A stretch of DNA of 64,000 nt. It comes from Erythrobacter sanguineus. GTDB taxonomy: Bacteria; Pseudomonadota; Alphaproteobacteria; Sphingomonadales; Sphingomonadaceae. The notes beneath the pieces are model-generated. The model did not search any database, was not told the DNA's origin, and saw nothing but the letters and a program-made list of their open reading frames with translations. The DNA lies in contig NZ_FRDF01000005.1 of assembly GCF_900143235.1 (NCBI RefSeq), forward strand, positions 62,001 to 126,000, read 5' to 3'. How positions within the stretch are numbered: position 1 is the stretch's first letter; each line of letters starts with the position of its first letter. Shown here piece after piece: positions 37,455 through 46,290 of the stretch. The position numbers and the translations under genes were made by a program.

Positions 37455-38290
37455 TGGCGCGAATCGCCGTCCTGCAGATGTGTTCCGGGATCGATCCGGA
37501 GGCGAACCTCTTCGCCATCGAGGACGCGGCGCGCGATGCGGCGGCGGCGGGCGCGCAGGTGCTGTTCACGCCGGAAATGTCGATCCTGCTCGACCGCAAT
37601 CGCGAACGCGCGCGCGACTGGATCGAAGGGAGCGGGCCCGGCGAAGCGACCGGGCGGCTGTTCAATCATGCAGGCGAATTCGGCATCGACATCGCGCTCG
37701 GCTCGCAAGCCGTGCGGGGCGCGAACGGCAAGTGGGCCAACCGCTCGATGTATTTCAGCCGCCACGGCGAAAGCGCGGTTGATCCGGTCACATATGACAA
37801 GATCCACATGTTCGATGTCCAGCTCGGCACAGGCGAAAAGTGGCGCGAAAGTGCCGCATACGAGCCGGGAACCCAGGTCGTCACCGTCGAGGATACGCCA
37901 ATCGGCAGGCTGGGCCTGACAGTCTGCTATGACCTCCGCTTCCCCGCGCTTTTCGGTGAACTGGGCGACCGGTGCTGCGATGTGATCGCCGTGCCTGCCG
38001 CCTTCACCCGCCCCACCGGCGCTGCGCATTGGCACGTGATGCTGCGCGCCCGAGCTATTGAGGCCAGCGCCTTTGTCATTGCCGCCGCGCAGGTCGGCCA
38101 GCATGCAGACGGGCGCGAAACCTATGGCCACAGCCTTGTGGTCGATCCCTGGGGCGAGGTGCTGCTCGACATGGGGGGCGATGAACCGGGGCTGGCGTTC
38201 TACGACATCGATCATGCCCGGATTGCCGAGGTACGCGCCCAGGTGCCGGCTCTTGCCAACCGCCGCAACATTCCCGGATCGGACGCATAA
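37454..38290 (+). CDS. Carbon-nitrogen hydrolase (Nit2-like amidase)
   Basis: This 278-aa member of the nitrilase superfamily has the Glu-Lys-Cys triad visible in FTPEMSILL, YDKIHMFDV and LTVCYDLRFPALF. It most resembles Nit1/Nit2 proteins, which repair deaminated glutathione or hydrolyse omega-amides. The position directly behind a glutaredoxin gene fits a role in glutathione metabolism, though that is inference. It is coupled to both neighbours by one-base overlaps. Confidence 0.9.
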   Translation: MARIAVLQMCSGIDPEANLFAIEDAARDAAAAGAQVLFTPEMSILLDRNRERARDWIEGSGPGEATGRLFNHAGEFGIDIALGSQAVRGANGKWANRSMYFSRHGESAVDPVTYDKIHMFDVQLGTGEKWRESAAYEPGTQVVTVEDTPIGRLGLTVCYDLRFPALFGELGDRCCDVIAVPAAFTRPTGAAHWHVMLRARAIEASAFVIAAAQVGQHADGRETYGHSLVVDPWGEVLLDMGGDEPGLAFYDIDHARIAEVRAQVPALANRRNIPGSDA

Positions 38291-38763
38291 TGATCGTATT
38301 CGACCTCTCCTGCGCTGACGGCCACCGGTTCGAGGGCTGGTTCGGTTCCTCGGCAGATTACGCGGACCAGCAGGCGCGCGGGCTGGTGGCCTGCCCGCAT
38401 TGCGGCACGGCCGAGGTCAGCAAGGCGCCCATGGCCCCGGCGGTTCCGGCCAAGGGCAACGCAAGGCCTGAGCGTTCCATCCCCGCGCCCGAAGCATCCC
38501 GGCAGCTCGCCAATGCGCCGATGTCGCCGCAGGTGCAGCAGGCGCTCACCGCGCTCGCCAAGGCGCAGGCCGACGCACTCAAGACCAGCACATGGGTCGG
38601 CGACAGATTCGCTGACGAAACGCGCGCGATGCATTATGGCGAGCGCGATGAGGCACCGATCCACGGGCAGGCCACTCTTGCCGAGGCAAAAGCGCTGATC
38701 GATGAGGGTGTGCCGGTTGCTCCGCTGCCGTTCCCGGTCGCTCCCCCAGACAAACTGAATTGA
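38290..38763 (+). CDS. DUF1178 family protein
   Basis: This 157-aa protein starts MIVFDLSCADGHRFEGWF and has a CPHCG zinc-ribbon-like motif near residue 36. The C-terminus has RFADETRAMHYGERDEAPIHGQ and EAKALIDEGVPVAPLPFP, the signature pattern of DUF1178. Its function is unknown. It shares one base with the nitrilase gene (TAATG) and ends the grxC operon. A GC-rich hairpin follows at 38778-38797. Confidence 0.9.
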   Translation: MIVFDLSCADGHRFEGWFGSSADYADQQARGLVACPHCGTAEVSKAPMAPAVPAKGNARPERSIPAPEASRQLANAPMSPQVQQALTALAKAQADALKTSTWVGDRFADETRAMHYGERDEAPIHGQATLAEAKALIDEGVPVAPLPFPVAPPDKLN

Positions 38764-38777
38764 TCGGCATTATCGTG

Positions 38778-38797
38778 CGCACGCCGTCTGGCGTGCG
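38778..38797 (+). terminator. Hairpin after the DUF1178 gene
   Basis: CGCACGCC-GTCT-GGCGTGCG is a perfect 8-bp stem with the same CGCC-GTCT-GGCG core as the hairpin after secG. It lacks a long T-run (ATTCCC follows). It lies 14 bases after the stop and 60 before tRNA-Arg. Confidence 0.5.
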
Positions 38798-38858
38798 ATT
38801 CCCTCGCTCCTGCGGGCCGATATTGCGCCGTCCACTGACGCTGCTATGTGGGTTCCGG

Positions 38859-38935
38859 GACCCCGTAGCTCAGCCGGATAGAGCACCAGATTCCTAATCT
38901 GGGGGCCGCGCGTTCGAATCGCGCCGGGGTCACCA
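38859..38935 (+). tRNA. tRNA-Arg (anticodon CCT)
   Basis: This is a 77-base cloverleaf with the acceptor stem GACCCCG/CGGGGTC, discriminator A and encoded CCA (38933-38935). The D-arm contains TAGCTCAGCCGGATAGAGC. The anticodon stem CCAGA/TCTGG encloses the loop TTCCTAA, giving anticodon CCT at 38893-38895 for AGG codons. The T-arm carries GTTCGAATC. No integrase or duplicated 3' end is seen nearby. Confidence 0.96.
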
Positions 38936-38951
38936 TCCAGCCGGTTCGCCG

Positions 38952-40169
38952 TTAAAGCGCGGCTTTCCGCCAGCGCCGCTCGGCATGAAAGGCGAGAGAA
39001 ACCACCCCCAGCGACATGATCAACATCAGCGCGCAGGTTCCGGCCCAGCCACCCCAATCATAGACAGCTGTTCCAAGCGCACTGCCGATCGCACCGCCGA
39101 TGAACATGACCACGATGTAGGATGTTATCAGCCGGGTGCGAATCTCGGGAGCGAGCGCGAACAGGATCATGCGTCCGGTCACATCAATGGTCGGGCCGAC
39201 GAGGTTAACGAGCAGCAGCGGCACAACCAGCGGCAGGATCCCGAAACCGAGGGGGTAGAACAGGGCGATCCCTGCCAGTTGCACGACTGCCGCCGTCAGC
39301 CGTGCCCGGCGCGCGCCCACCTTATCCGCCCAGCGCCCAAGCCGCGGCGTGGAAAAAATGCTGATCGCGGCAATCCCTGCAAGGTAGCCGACGCTGTCTG
39401 TGCCATAGCCCATTTCGGGGCTGGTAAGGTGGAGCGCCAGCGCCAGCCAGCTGGCTGTGAAGATCGCGAAATTGAGGCCCTGGATCGTTGCTGAAATCCG
39501 CATCTCGGGGTGCTGCGCGGCAAGGGCGAAAACCGAGCGGATCAAGGCGCCATAGCTCGCCTGCGGCTGCTTGCGCGGCAGGTTCTCGCTGCGCATGGCG
39601 AAGGGCAGGAATACCGCGACCCCTCCCATCAGTGCAAAGGCGAACCAGTAAACCGCTCGCCAATCGGCATGTTCGGCGATCACCCCGGCGCTGAGCCGGG
39701 CGACGAGAATGCCGAAAATCACCCCCGCCGTCAGCAGTGCGGTGACCTGCCCAAGCCGCTCTGGCGCGACCCGTTTCGATGCGAAGGCAGGGATCAGATA
39801 GGGCGCGATGGTGACGAAGCCGAGCAGGGTCGAGGCGAGGGTGAAAAGGGCGAAGTCTTTGGCCATCGCCATGCCCAGCATGCACAATGTCTGGCCCACA
39901 ACGAACAACAGGCACAATCGCCGGTTGGAATAGAAATCGCCCAGCGGCAGCAGCAGCAGGATGCCCAGCGCCAGCGCAAGCTGGTTGAGCGCGGGAACAA
40001 TACCGATCTGCGCCTCGCCAACCCCGAAGCCGCGCGCAACCTCGCCGATGATCGGGTGGATGTAATAGGCATTGGCAGTCACCACCGCGACAGTCACGGC
40101 GAGGGCATATTCCTGCCCCCGGCTCAGATAGGCTGCGGCCCCGCCGGGTTGGTCTGTTGGCAGGTTCAA
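38952..40169 (-). CDS. MFS transporter (drug/arabinose-efflux type)
   Basis: This 405-aa protein has twelve predicted helices, and the two halves carry the MFS loop-2 pattern (GDFYSNRRLCLL in the first, GRWADKVGARRARL in the second). It belongs to the proton-driven efflux (DHA1/YnfM-like) group, with substrate unknown. The only plausible start is TTG at 40169, which overlaps the stop of the upstream hydrolase gene (TTGA). The two are therefore coupled, perhaps transporting a product or substrate of that hydrolase. Confidence 0.85.
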   Translation of the reverse strand: MNLPTDQPGGAAAYLSRGQEYALAVTVAVVTANAYYIHPIIGEVARGFGVGEAQIGIVPALNQLALALGILLLLPLGDFYSNRRLCLLFVVGQTLCMLGMAMAKDFALFTLASTLLGFVTIAPYLIPAFASKRVAPERLGQVTALLTAGVIFGILVARLSAGVIAEHADWRAVYWFAFALMGGVAVFLPFAMRSENLPRKQPQASYGALIRSVFALAAQHPEMRISATIQGLNFAIFTASWLALALHLTSPEMGYGTDSVGYLAGIAAISIFSTPRLGRWADKVGARRARLTAAVVQLAGIALFYPLGFGILPLVVPLLLVNLVGPTIDVTGRMILFALAPEIRTRLITSYIVVMFIGGAIGSALGTAVYDWGGWAGTCALMLIMSLGVVSLAFHAERRWRKAAL

Positions 40170-41080
40170 GCGGGAAAGCCTGCCTTGTGCGCCATGTCGA
40201 TCATCGCCTGCGCAAGTTCGGCAGGGCGGTCTTCCTGGCTGAAATGGCCACAGGTCGAAAGCATGGCATGGGGCTGACCTTGTGCGCCCATGATCCGCTC
40301 TGCAAGCAGCGGCCCCGCCATGCCCAGCACCGGATCATCTTCGCCAAACAGGGTCAGGAACGGCCTGTCATACCCTTCCAGCCCCTGCCACGCGGCGATG
40401 TTGTCGGCGACACCGGGCCTGTCATCCTCGACCGGCACCAGTTGCGGGAAAGCGCGCGCGCCGGCCTTGCTGGGTTCGTCGGGGAAGGGGGCATCATAGG
40501 CGGCAATCTCGGCTGCACTCAAAGCACACTGACAGCCGCGGTCCATGATCCCGCCGATCCTGAAATCGGGCGAGGTGCGGGCAAATTCGCGCCACGCCAG
40601 AAAACCCGGCGAAGCCCTGCCGCCGGTGGGCAGAAAGGTGTTGCTGGCGACGACGAAAGCAAAGCGTTCCGGTTCCTGCCCGACCATCCTGAGGCCCAGA
40701 AGCCCGCCCCAGTCCTGACAGAACAGGCCCGCCACATCAGGCACCACCGCATTGCGCCACTGTTTCAACCACGCGACATGGCGGGCGTAGGTGTAGAAGC
40801 TCTGGTCGCCGGGTTTGTCGCTTTTGCCGAAACCGATCAGGTCGGGCGCAAGGCAGCGAAATCCTGCCGCAACCAGCAAGGGAATCATCTTGCGATAAAG
40901 ATAGCTCCAGCTCGGCTCGCCGTGGAACAGTAGCAGCGCTGGGGCGCCGCGAGGGCCCTCGTCGAGATAATGCATCCGGCCCGAATATCCCTCGCCAAGG
41001 TCTATGGTCAGCCAGTTTTCAGCAAAGGGGTAATCCGGGATCCCGGCAAACCGGGCCGGATCGTGGGCGATGATCTGCAT
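40166..41080 (-). CDS. Haloalkane dehalogenase-like alpha/beta hydrolase
   Basis: This 304-aa protein carries the haloalkane dehalogenase set: oxyanion loop FHGEPSWSYLYRKM (53-66), nucleophile D123 in CQDWGG, acid D249 in FGEDDPVLG and base H279 in CGHFSQED. Both halide-holding tryptophans of the DhlA-like subfamily seem present: W124 next to the nucleophile and W163 in FLAWREF. An acid at this place distinguishes subfamily I. Substrate is unknown. It is coupled to an MFS gene and divergent from an acyl-CoA dehydrogenase. Confidence 0.8.
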   Translation of the reverse strand: MQIIAHDPARFAGIPDYPFAENWLTIDLGEGYSGRMHYLDEGPRGAPALLLFHGEPSWSYLYRKMIPLLVAAGFRCLAPDLIGFGKSDKPGDQSFYTYARHVAWLKQWRNAVVPDVAGLFCQDWGGLLGLRMVGQEPERFAFVVASNTFLPTGGRASPGFLAWREFARTSPDFRIGGIMDRGCQCALSAAEIAAYDAPFPDEPSKAGARAFPQLVPVEDDRPGVADNIAAWQGLEGYDRPFLTLFGEDDPVLGMAGPLLAERIMGAQGQPHAMLSTCGHFSQEDRPAELAQAMIDMAHKAGFPA

Positions 41081-41255
41081 GGCCGTAGCCTCTCCTGCTT
41101 TGCCGTTTCAGTATCAGATCGAAACGGGATTGCCAGTGCGCCTGTCTTGCGAGAAGGGGATGGGCGTCTTGCCGGATTGACCATCATTTTTGTGCGCTGG
41201 ACGTAGCATTGAAGGCGGGGCAATCCGCCGGACGTTATCAGGAGAATGATCAGGC

Positions 41256-42416
41256 ATGCCGCATGATACCGAAGAGCTTGCTGAAATCCGCCGCGCGGTG
41301 CGCAGCCTGTGCGAAGGATTTCCCGGGGAATACTGGCGTGCGAAGGATGCTGCCCGTGAATATCCCGGCGAGTTCGTTGATGCCCTGACCCGTGCGGGTT
41401 TCCTCGCAGCGCTGATCCCGGTTGACCATGGCGGCAGCGGTCTCAGCCTTGAGGCGGCCTGCGTGATCATGGAAGAAATTCAGGCGAGCGGGTGCAACGG
41501 ATCATCCGCCCATGCGCAAATGTACATCATGAACACGCTGCTGCGCTATGGCAGCGAGGCGCAGAAAGCGCATTACCTGCCGCGCATCGCCAGCGGGGAA
41601 CTGCGGCTGCAAGCCTTTGGCGTCAGCGAACCCGCCAGCGGCACGGACACGCTCAGCCTCAAGACCCGCGCAGTCCGCGATGGCGAGGAATATGTCATCA
41701 CCGGACAGAAGATCTGGACCAGCCGCGCCGAACATTCCGACCTGATGCTGCTGCTCGCCCGCACCACGCCGCGCGAGGAGGTGGAAAAGAAGACCGATGG
41801 CCTCTCGATCTTTCTGGTCGACATGCAGGCGGCGCTGGACAACGGGATGACGGTGAAGCCGATCCGCACGATGATGAACCATTCATCCTGCGAGGTGTTC
41901 TTCGATGATCTGCGCATTCCCGCCTCCGCGCTGGTGGGGGAGGAAGGCAGGGGCTTCCGCTACATCCTGTCAGGCATGAATGCCGAGCGTATCCTGATTG
42001 CCGCAGAATGCATCGGCGATGCCAAGTGGTTCATCGGGAAAGCCACCGACTATGCCAAGGATCGCAATGTGTTTGCGCGCCCGATCGGCCAGAATCAGGG
42101 CGTGCAGTTCCCGATCGCGCGCGCCTATGCCCAGATGCGCGCGGCCGAGCTGATGGTGCTCCATACCGCCAAGGTCTATGATGAAGGCGGCAATCCGGGC
42201 GAGGAAGCCAACATGGCCAAACTGCTCGCATCCGAAGCCAGCTGGGCGGCGGCCGACATGTGCGTGCAGACCTTCGGCGGGTTCGGATTCGCCGAGGAAT
42301 ACGATGTCGAACGCAAGTTCCGCGAAGCACGGCTCTACACCGTCGCGCCGATCTCGACCAACCTCATCCTTTCTTATCTCGCCGAACACGTGCTGGGCCT
42401 GCCGCGCAGCTATTGA
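41256..42416 (+). CDS. Acyl-CoA dehydrogenase family protein
   Basis: This 386-aa flavoenzyme has the family order: helical N-domain, LQAFGVSEPASGTDTLS (FAD loop), VITGQKIWTSRAEHSDL and the C-terminal helical domain with VQTFGGFGFAEEYDVER. The C-terminus RLYTVAPISTNLI replaces the YEGT-type motif that holds the catalytic Glu in short-chain enzymes. The base may therefore lie elsewhere and the substrate is open. AGGAG lies 11 bases before the ATG. The gene is alone, with no CoA-transferase or enoyl-CoA hydratase beside it. Confidence 0.9.
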   Translation: MPHDTEELAEIRRAVRSLCEGFPGEYWRAKDAAREYPGEFVDALTRAGFLAALIPVDHGGSGLSLEAACVIMEEIQASGCNGSSAHAQMYIMNTLLRYGSEAQKAHYLPRIASGELRLQAFGVSEPASGTDTLSLKTRAVRDGEEYVITGQKIWTSRAEHSDLMLLLARTTPREEVEKKTDGLSIFLVDMQAALDNGMTVKPIRTMMNHSSCEVFFDDLRIPASALVGEEGRGFRYILSGMNAERILIAAECIGDAKWFIGKATDYAKDRNVFARPIGQNQGVQFPIARAYAQMRAAELMVLHTAKVYDEGGNPGEEANMAKLLASEASWAAADMCVQTFGGFGFAEEYDVERKFREARLYTVAPISTNLILSYLAEHVLGLPRSY

Positions 42417-42519
42417 GCCGCAATCCGCAAGGATAATCGCACGGGCCAGCACTTGGGTCTTGCAGACGGGTGGCAAGTGTGATTCTGTGGCAATATCGAC
42501 AAAAGGGGTTAAGGCAGGG

Positions 42520-42822
42520 ATGCGCAAGACAGGATCAGGCGAAAGGTTGAAGCAGGTCGTGGCACTGGCTGCGCTGCTGGCGCTGGCCGGTTTTGCTGTC
42601 GCCGGCCCGACTGGATTGCTTGCCTGGAGCGAGAACCTCGCTGCGCTTGGACAGCGCGAGGCCGAGGTTGATCGCCTGACCGCTGAACGCAATGCCTTGC
42701 GCAACCGTGTGATGCTGCTCGATCCCGAAGCCGCCGATCCCGACCTCGCCAGCGAGTTGGTGCGCGAGCAGCTCGGCGTCATTCATGAGGATGAGCTCGT
42801 CATCACGCTTGAGGACGAGTAA
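42520..42822 (+). CDS. ftsB: Septum formation initiator FtsB/DivIC family protein
   Basis: This 100-aa bitopic protein has a short basic N-terminus, one membrane helix (about 12-31), then a coiled coil (REAEVDRLTAERNALRNRVMLL) and the conserved end DLASELVREQLGVIHEDELVI. It connects with FtsL and FtsQ in the divisome. ATG at 42520 follows AAGGCAGGG. The stop codon TAA (42820-42822) is also the outer end of a palindromic mini-element. Location just before pdhA is conserved in alphaproteobacteria. Confidence 0.85.
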   Translation: MRKTGSGERLKQVVALAALLALAGFAVAGPTGLLAWSENLAALGQREAEVDRLTAERNALRNRVMLLDPEAADPDLASELVREQLGVIHEDELVITLEDE

Positions 42823-42926
42823 TACCAATGCCCGATGCGGTTGACTCATCAAGCATTGGTTAAGCCCGTGCGGGTCTTGAGCATTTCCAGCGCGTGATGC
42901 GTTGGCATCATAACGCGCTGGTATAA
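42820..42926. repeat. 107-bp palindromic mini-element between ftsB and pdhA
   Basis: The ends TAATACCA(A)TGC and its imperfect inverted copy GCGCTGGTATAA (42915-42926) match at nine of twelve positions. Inside are three stems: ACCAATGC/GCATTGGT (42824-42860), CCCG/CGGG (42864-42873) and a long CCAGCGCGT-GATGC/GCATC-ATA-ACGCGCTGG (42887-42921). It has no coding potential. It looks like a miniature inverted-repeat element or structured intergenic repeat. A TTTTTT run follows at about 42933, so it may also end ftsB transcripts. Confidence 0.6.
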
Positions 42927-43074
42927 GCCTGCGGGTTTTTTGCATAATCGGCTGATTTCGTATGCGAGCGTGTGATCACGGTTCGCTTGACGTTGCGCGG
43001 TGGGTAAATCCCTGCCTATAGCGAAATCACGCGCACCTCCTCCCCCGAAGCGCGCCTGAGAGAGGAACCCGATC

Positions 43075-44181
43075 TTGGCAAAACAACCTTCCAAGTCCGC
43101 ACCGCCGGCAAAGAAGCCCGCCTCGCGCAACCCCAAACCTGCCGCTCCGGCGGAAGATCCCGATTTTATCCTGCACTCGCTGCAAGAGGCATTCGAAGCC
43201 AGCAAGCGTTATGATGCAAGCGAAGCAGAGATGCTCGAATTCTACCGGCAGATGCTGCTGATCCGGCGGTTCGAGGAAAAGGCCGGGCAGCTTTACGGGC
43301 TTGGGCTGATCGGCGGATTCTGCCATCTTTACATCGGGCAGGAAGCGGTCGCCATCGGCCTCCAGAGCGCGCTCGACAATGATCGCGACAGCGTGATCAC
43401 CGGCTATCGCGATCACGGCCACATGCTCGCCTACGGGATCGATCCCAAGGTGATCATGGCGGAACTGACCGGTCGCGAGGCCGGGATTTCCAAGGGCAAG
43501 GGCGGGTCGATGCACATGTTCTCGACCGAGCATAAGTTTTACGGCGGCCACGGCATCGTCGGCGCACAGGTGGCGCTGGGCGGCGGCCTCGCTCTGGCGC
43601 ACCAGTACAACGAGGATGGCGGCATCTGCCTCGCCTATTTCGGTGATGGGGCGGCCAATCAGGGCCAGGTCTACGAAACCTTCAACATGGCCGCCCTGTG
43701 GAAGCTGCCGATTGTCTTCGTGGTCGAGGACAACCAATACGCGATGGGCACTGCGACCAAGCGTTCGTCTGCCGAAACCCGCTTTTACCGCCGCGGCACC
43801 GCGTTCCGCATTCCCGGCATGGAAGTGAACGGCATGGACGTGCTCGAAGTGCGCGCGGCGGCCGAAGTCGCCTTTGCCCATGTGCGCGCCGGGAAAGGCC
43901 CGGTGCTGATGGAGTGCAACACCTATCGCTATCGCGGCCATTCCATGTCCGACCCGGCCAAGTACCGCACCCGCGAGGAAGTGCAGGACCAGCGCGATCA
44001 CCACGATCCGATCGAACGGCTGAAAAAGACGCTGGTCGAAGCCGGCAAGACCGAAGACGAATTGAAGGCCATCGACAAGGCGATCCGTTCCGAAGTGGCT
44101 CAGGCCGCCGATTTTGCCGAAACTTCGCCAGAACCAGAGACGAGCGAACTCTACACCGATGTGCTGGTGGGGGAGTACTGA
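43075..44181 (+). CDS. pdhA: Pyruvate dehydrogenase E1 component, alpha subunit
   Basis: This is the 368-aa thiamine-diphosphate subunit of the pyruvate dehydrogenase complex. It has an N-terminal Lys/Pro/Ala-rich tail of about 30 residues, then RRFEEKAGQLYG, GGFCHLYIGQEAV, the TPP motif (FGDGAANQGQVYET to VVEDNQYAMGT) and the regulatory-loop region YRYRGHSMSDPAKYR. The start is TTG at 43075, with GAGAGGA eight bases upstream. pdhB follows after three bases. Confidence 0.96.
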   Translation: MAKQPSKSAPPAKKPASRNPKPAAPAEDPDFILHSLQEAFEASKRYDASEAEMLEFYRQMLLIRRFEEKAGQLYGLGLIGGFCHLYIGQEAVAIGLQSALDNDRDSVITGYRDHGHMLAYGIDPKVIMAELTGREAGISKGKGGSMHMFSTEHKFYGGHGIVGAQVALGGGLALAHQYNEDGGICLAYFGDGAANQGQVYETFNMAALWKLPIVFVVEDNQYAMGTATKRSSAETRFYRRGTAFRIPGMEVNGMDVLEVRAAAEVAFAHVRAGKGPVLMECNTYRYRGHSMSDPAKYRTREEVQDQRDHHDPIERLKKTLVEAGKTEDELKAIDKAIRSEVAQAADFAETSPEPETSELYTDVLVGEY

Positions 44182-44184
44182 GCC

Positions 44185-45537
44185 ATGGCGATCGAACTGA
44201 AGATGCCGGCCCTGTCGCCGACCATGGAGCAGGGCACGCTGGCCAAGTGGCTGAAGGCAGAAGGCGACCGGATCGAACCGGGCGATATCATCGCCGAGAT
44301 CGAGACCGACAAGGCAACGATGGAATTCGAAGCCATCGACGAAGGCGTTTTGTCGAAGATCCTGATTGCGGCGGGCACAGAGGATGTCGCGGTGGGCGCA
44401 GTGATTGCGCTGATCGAAGGGGAAGGGGAGGAAGCGGCGCCTGCGCCTGCGCCAGCGGAAACACAAGCTCCAGCACCAACTCCGTCACCAACACCGAAAG
44501 CCGAAAAGCCCGTTTCTGCACCCGCTTCTGACCCCGCAATCCCGGCGGGCACCAACATGCGCTCGATCACCGTGCGCGAAGCCTTGCGCGATGCGATGGC
44601 CGAAGAAATGCGCCGTGATGGCCGGGTGTTCGTAATGGGTGAGGAAGTCGCCGAATATCAGGGCGCCTACAAGGTCACGCAGGGCCTGCTGGCCGAATTC
44701 GGGCCGAAGCGGGTGATCGACACCCCGATCACCGAATATGGGTTTGCCGGGATCGGCACCGGGGCGGCGATGGGCGGATTGCGTCCGATTGTCGAATTCA
44801 TGACCTTCAACTTCGCCATGCAGGCGATTGATCACATCATCAATTCGGCGGCCAAGACCAATTACATGTCCGGCGGTCAGATGCGCTGTCCGATCGTGTT
44901 CCGCGGCCCCAATGGTGCGGCCTCACGCGTCGGCGCGCAGCACTCGCAGAACTACGGCCCGTGGTATGCCAGCGTCCCCGGCCTGATCGTGATCGCGCCC
45001 TATGATGCGTCGGATGCCAAAGGGCTGATGAAGGCCGCGATCCGCTGCGAAGACCCGGTTGTCTTCCTTGAAAACGAGCTGATTTACGGCCGGACCTTTG
45101 AACTGCCGGAACTGGATGATCACGTCCTGCCCATCGGCAAGGCACGGATCATGCGCGAAGGCACCGATGTCACCATCGTCAGCTACTCGATCGGCGTGGG
45201 CATGGCATTGGAAGCCGCCGAAACGCTGGCGGACGAAGGAATTGATGCCGAAGTGATCGACCTGCGCACGCTGCGCCCGCTCGATACCGCGACGATCCTC
45301 AGCAGTCTGGCCAGGACCAACCGCCTGATCATTGCCGAGGAAGGCTGGCCCACCTGCTCCATCGCCAGCGAAGTGATTGCGGTGTGCATGGAGCAGGGCT
45401 TTGACCACCTCGATGCGCCGGTGCTGCGGGTGTGCAACGAGGATGTGCCGTTGCCCTATGCGGCCAACCTTGAAAAGCTTGCGCTGATCGATGCGGCACG
45501 CATTGCCGATGCCGCGCGCAAGGTGTGCTACAAATAG
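44185..45537 (+). CDS. pdhB: Pyruvate dehydrogenase E1 beta subunit with N-terminal lipoyl domain
   Basis: This 450-aa fusion consists of a lipoyl domain (residues 1-78) with the modified K43 in [13 protein letters not shown], an Ala/Pro/Thr/Glu linker (about 80-120), and the E1-beta domain with [28 protein letters not shown] and [13 protein letters not shown] lipoyl domain on E1-beta is characteristic of many alphaproteobacteria. lipA at 57848 makes the cofactor. E2 and E3 genes are not in this window. Confidence 0.97.
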   Translation: MAIELKMPALSPTMEQGTLAKWLKAEGDRIEPGDIIAEIETDKATMEFEAIDEGVLSKILIAAGTEDVAVGAVIALIEGEGEEAAPAPAPAETQAPAPTPSPTPKAEKPVSAPASDPAIPAGTNMRSITVREALRDAMAEEMRRDGRVFVMGEEVAEYQGAYKVTQGLLAEFGPKRVIDTPITEYGFAGIGTGAAMGGLRPIVEFMTFNFAMQAIDHIINSAAKTNYMSGGQMRCPIVFRGPNGAASRVGAQHSQNYGPWYASVPGLIVIAPYDASDAKGLMKAAIRCEDPVVFLENELIYGRTFELPELDDHVLPIGKARIMREGTDVTIVSYSIGVGMALEAAETLADEGIDAEVIDLRTLRPLDTATILSSLARTNRLIIAEEGWPTCSIASEVIAVCMEQGFDHLDAPVLRVCNEDVPLPYAANLEKLALIDAARIADAARKVCYK

Positions 45538-45547
45538 CGGCGCGGGG

Positions 45548-45574
45548 CCGCCCGGTCATGATCAGGCCGGGCGG
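45548..45574. terminator. GC hairpin between convergent pdhB and the Tad-like genes
   Basis: CCGCCCGG (45548-45555) and CCGGGCGG (45567-45574) form an 8-bp stem across the 24-bp gap and the end of the opposing gene. It has no T-run. It could end transcription from both sides or be Rho-assisted. Confidence 0.4.
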
Positions 45575-46290
45575 TCTGCCGAATAGATGTTGCAGTTGGC
45601 GACGGGTGCGGGCGGGTTGCGCTGGAACAGGCCCGTAAGATTGCGATTGTCGCGGATGTTGAACGCAGCGGTGTAGGTAATGGCGTTCCCGTCGAAAATA
45701 TCGAACGGGGTAAGCGCCTCATAATCATAGGATATTTCGACAAAGATCACCGCGGTCCCGGGGCTTGCGGTAATCTCGCGGCCGGCCTCGCCCATTCCGG
45801 GAAAGGTCGTGCCGGTGGCTCCGTTGCCCTGAACGCCGAATGTCGAATCATGAACCTTCGCGCCGCGGCAGCGCTGCCATGCGATCCATTGGCCGCCATC
45901 GGCGTTCTGCTGGAGGCTCGAGACGATGATCCGTCCCTGCTCGAAGATGTCGATCTGCTCGCCCAGGCGCTCTGCACCGATGAAGGATTCGTTAATATCG
46001 GACTCGAACACCTGGCGGGCGATCAGCACATCCTGTTCGCCCACGCGTGAGACGTTGTCGGCAATCTGCATGGCCACCTGACTGACCTGCATATGCGTGA
46101 TTACGTAAAAGGCGGTTTCGGTGCCGAGCATCCCCATGCCGAGCACGAGCGGCGCGGCAAAGGCGAATTCGACAAAGGCGACACCCGAATTGTTCCGGGC
46201 CAGCGTCCGGGGCAGGCGGCACGCACGGCGGCAAAGTCTTGCCGCTGACTTGCCCAGCGTCGCGGGTGTGAAAGCGCTAACAGGCATCAT
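45562..46290 (-). CDS. TadE-family pseudopilin-like protein
   Basis: This 242-aa protein has a basic N-terminal part, then a single hydrophobic helix preceded by NNSGVAFVEFAFAAPLVLG, the TadE-like prepilin motif with Glu five residues into the helix. The rest (AETAFYVITHMQVSQVA onward) is a predicted outer domain. TadE/F proteins are minor pseudopilins of Flp/Tad pili. Its ATG overlaps the stop of the upstream TadE-like gene, so the three tad-like genes are translationally coupled. Confidence 0.8.
   Translation of the reverse strand: MMPVSAFTPATLGKSAARLCRRACRLPRTLARNNSGVAFVEFAFAAPLVLGMGMLGTETAFYVITHMQVSQVAMQIADNVSRVGEQDVLIARQVFESDINESFIGAERLGEQIDIFEQGRIIVSSLQQNADGGQWIAWQRCRGAKVHDSTFGVQGNGATGTTFPGMGEAGREITASPGTAVIFVEISYDYEALTPFDIFDGNAITYTAAFNIRDNRNLTGLFQRNPPAPVANCNIYSADRPA

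Noticed and set aside
38859-38935. tRNA-Arg as a possible integration site
   Set aside because: No integrase, no repeated 3' tRNA end and ordinary core genes on both sides.
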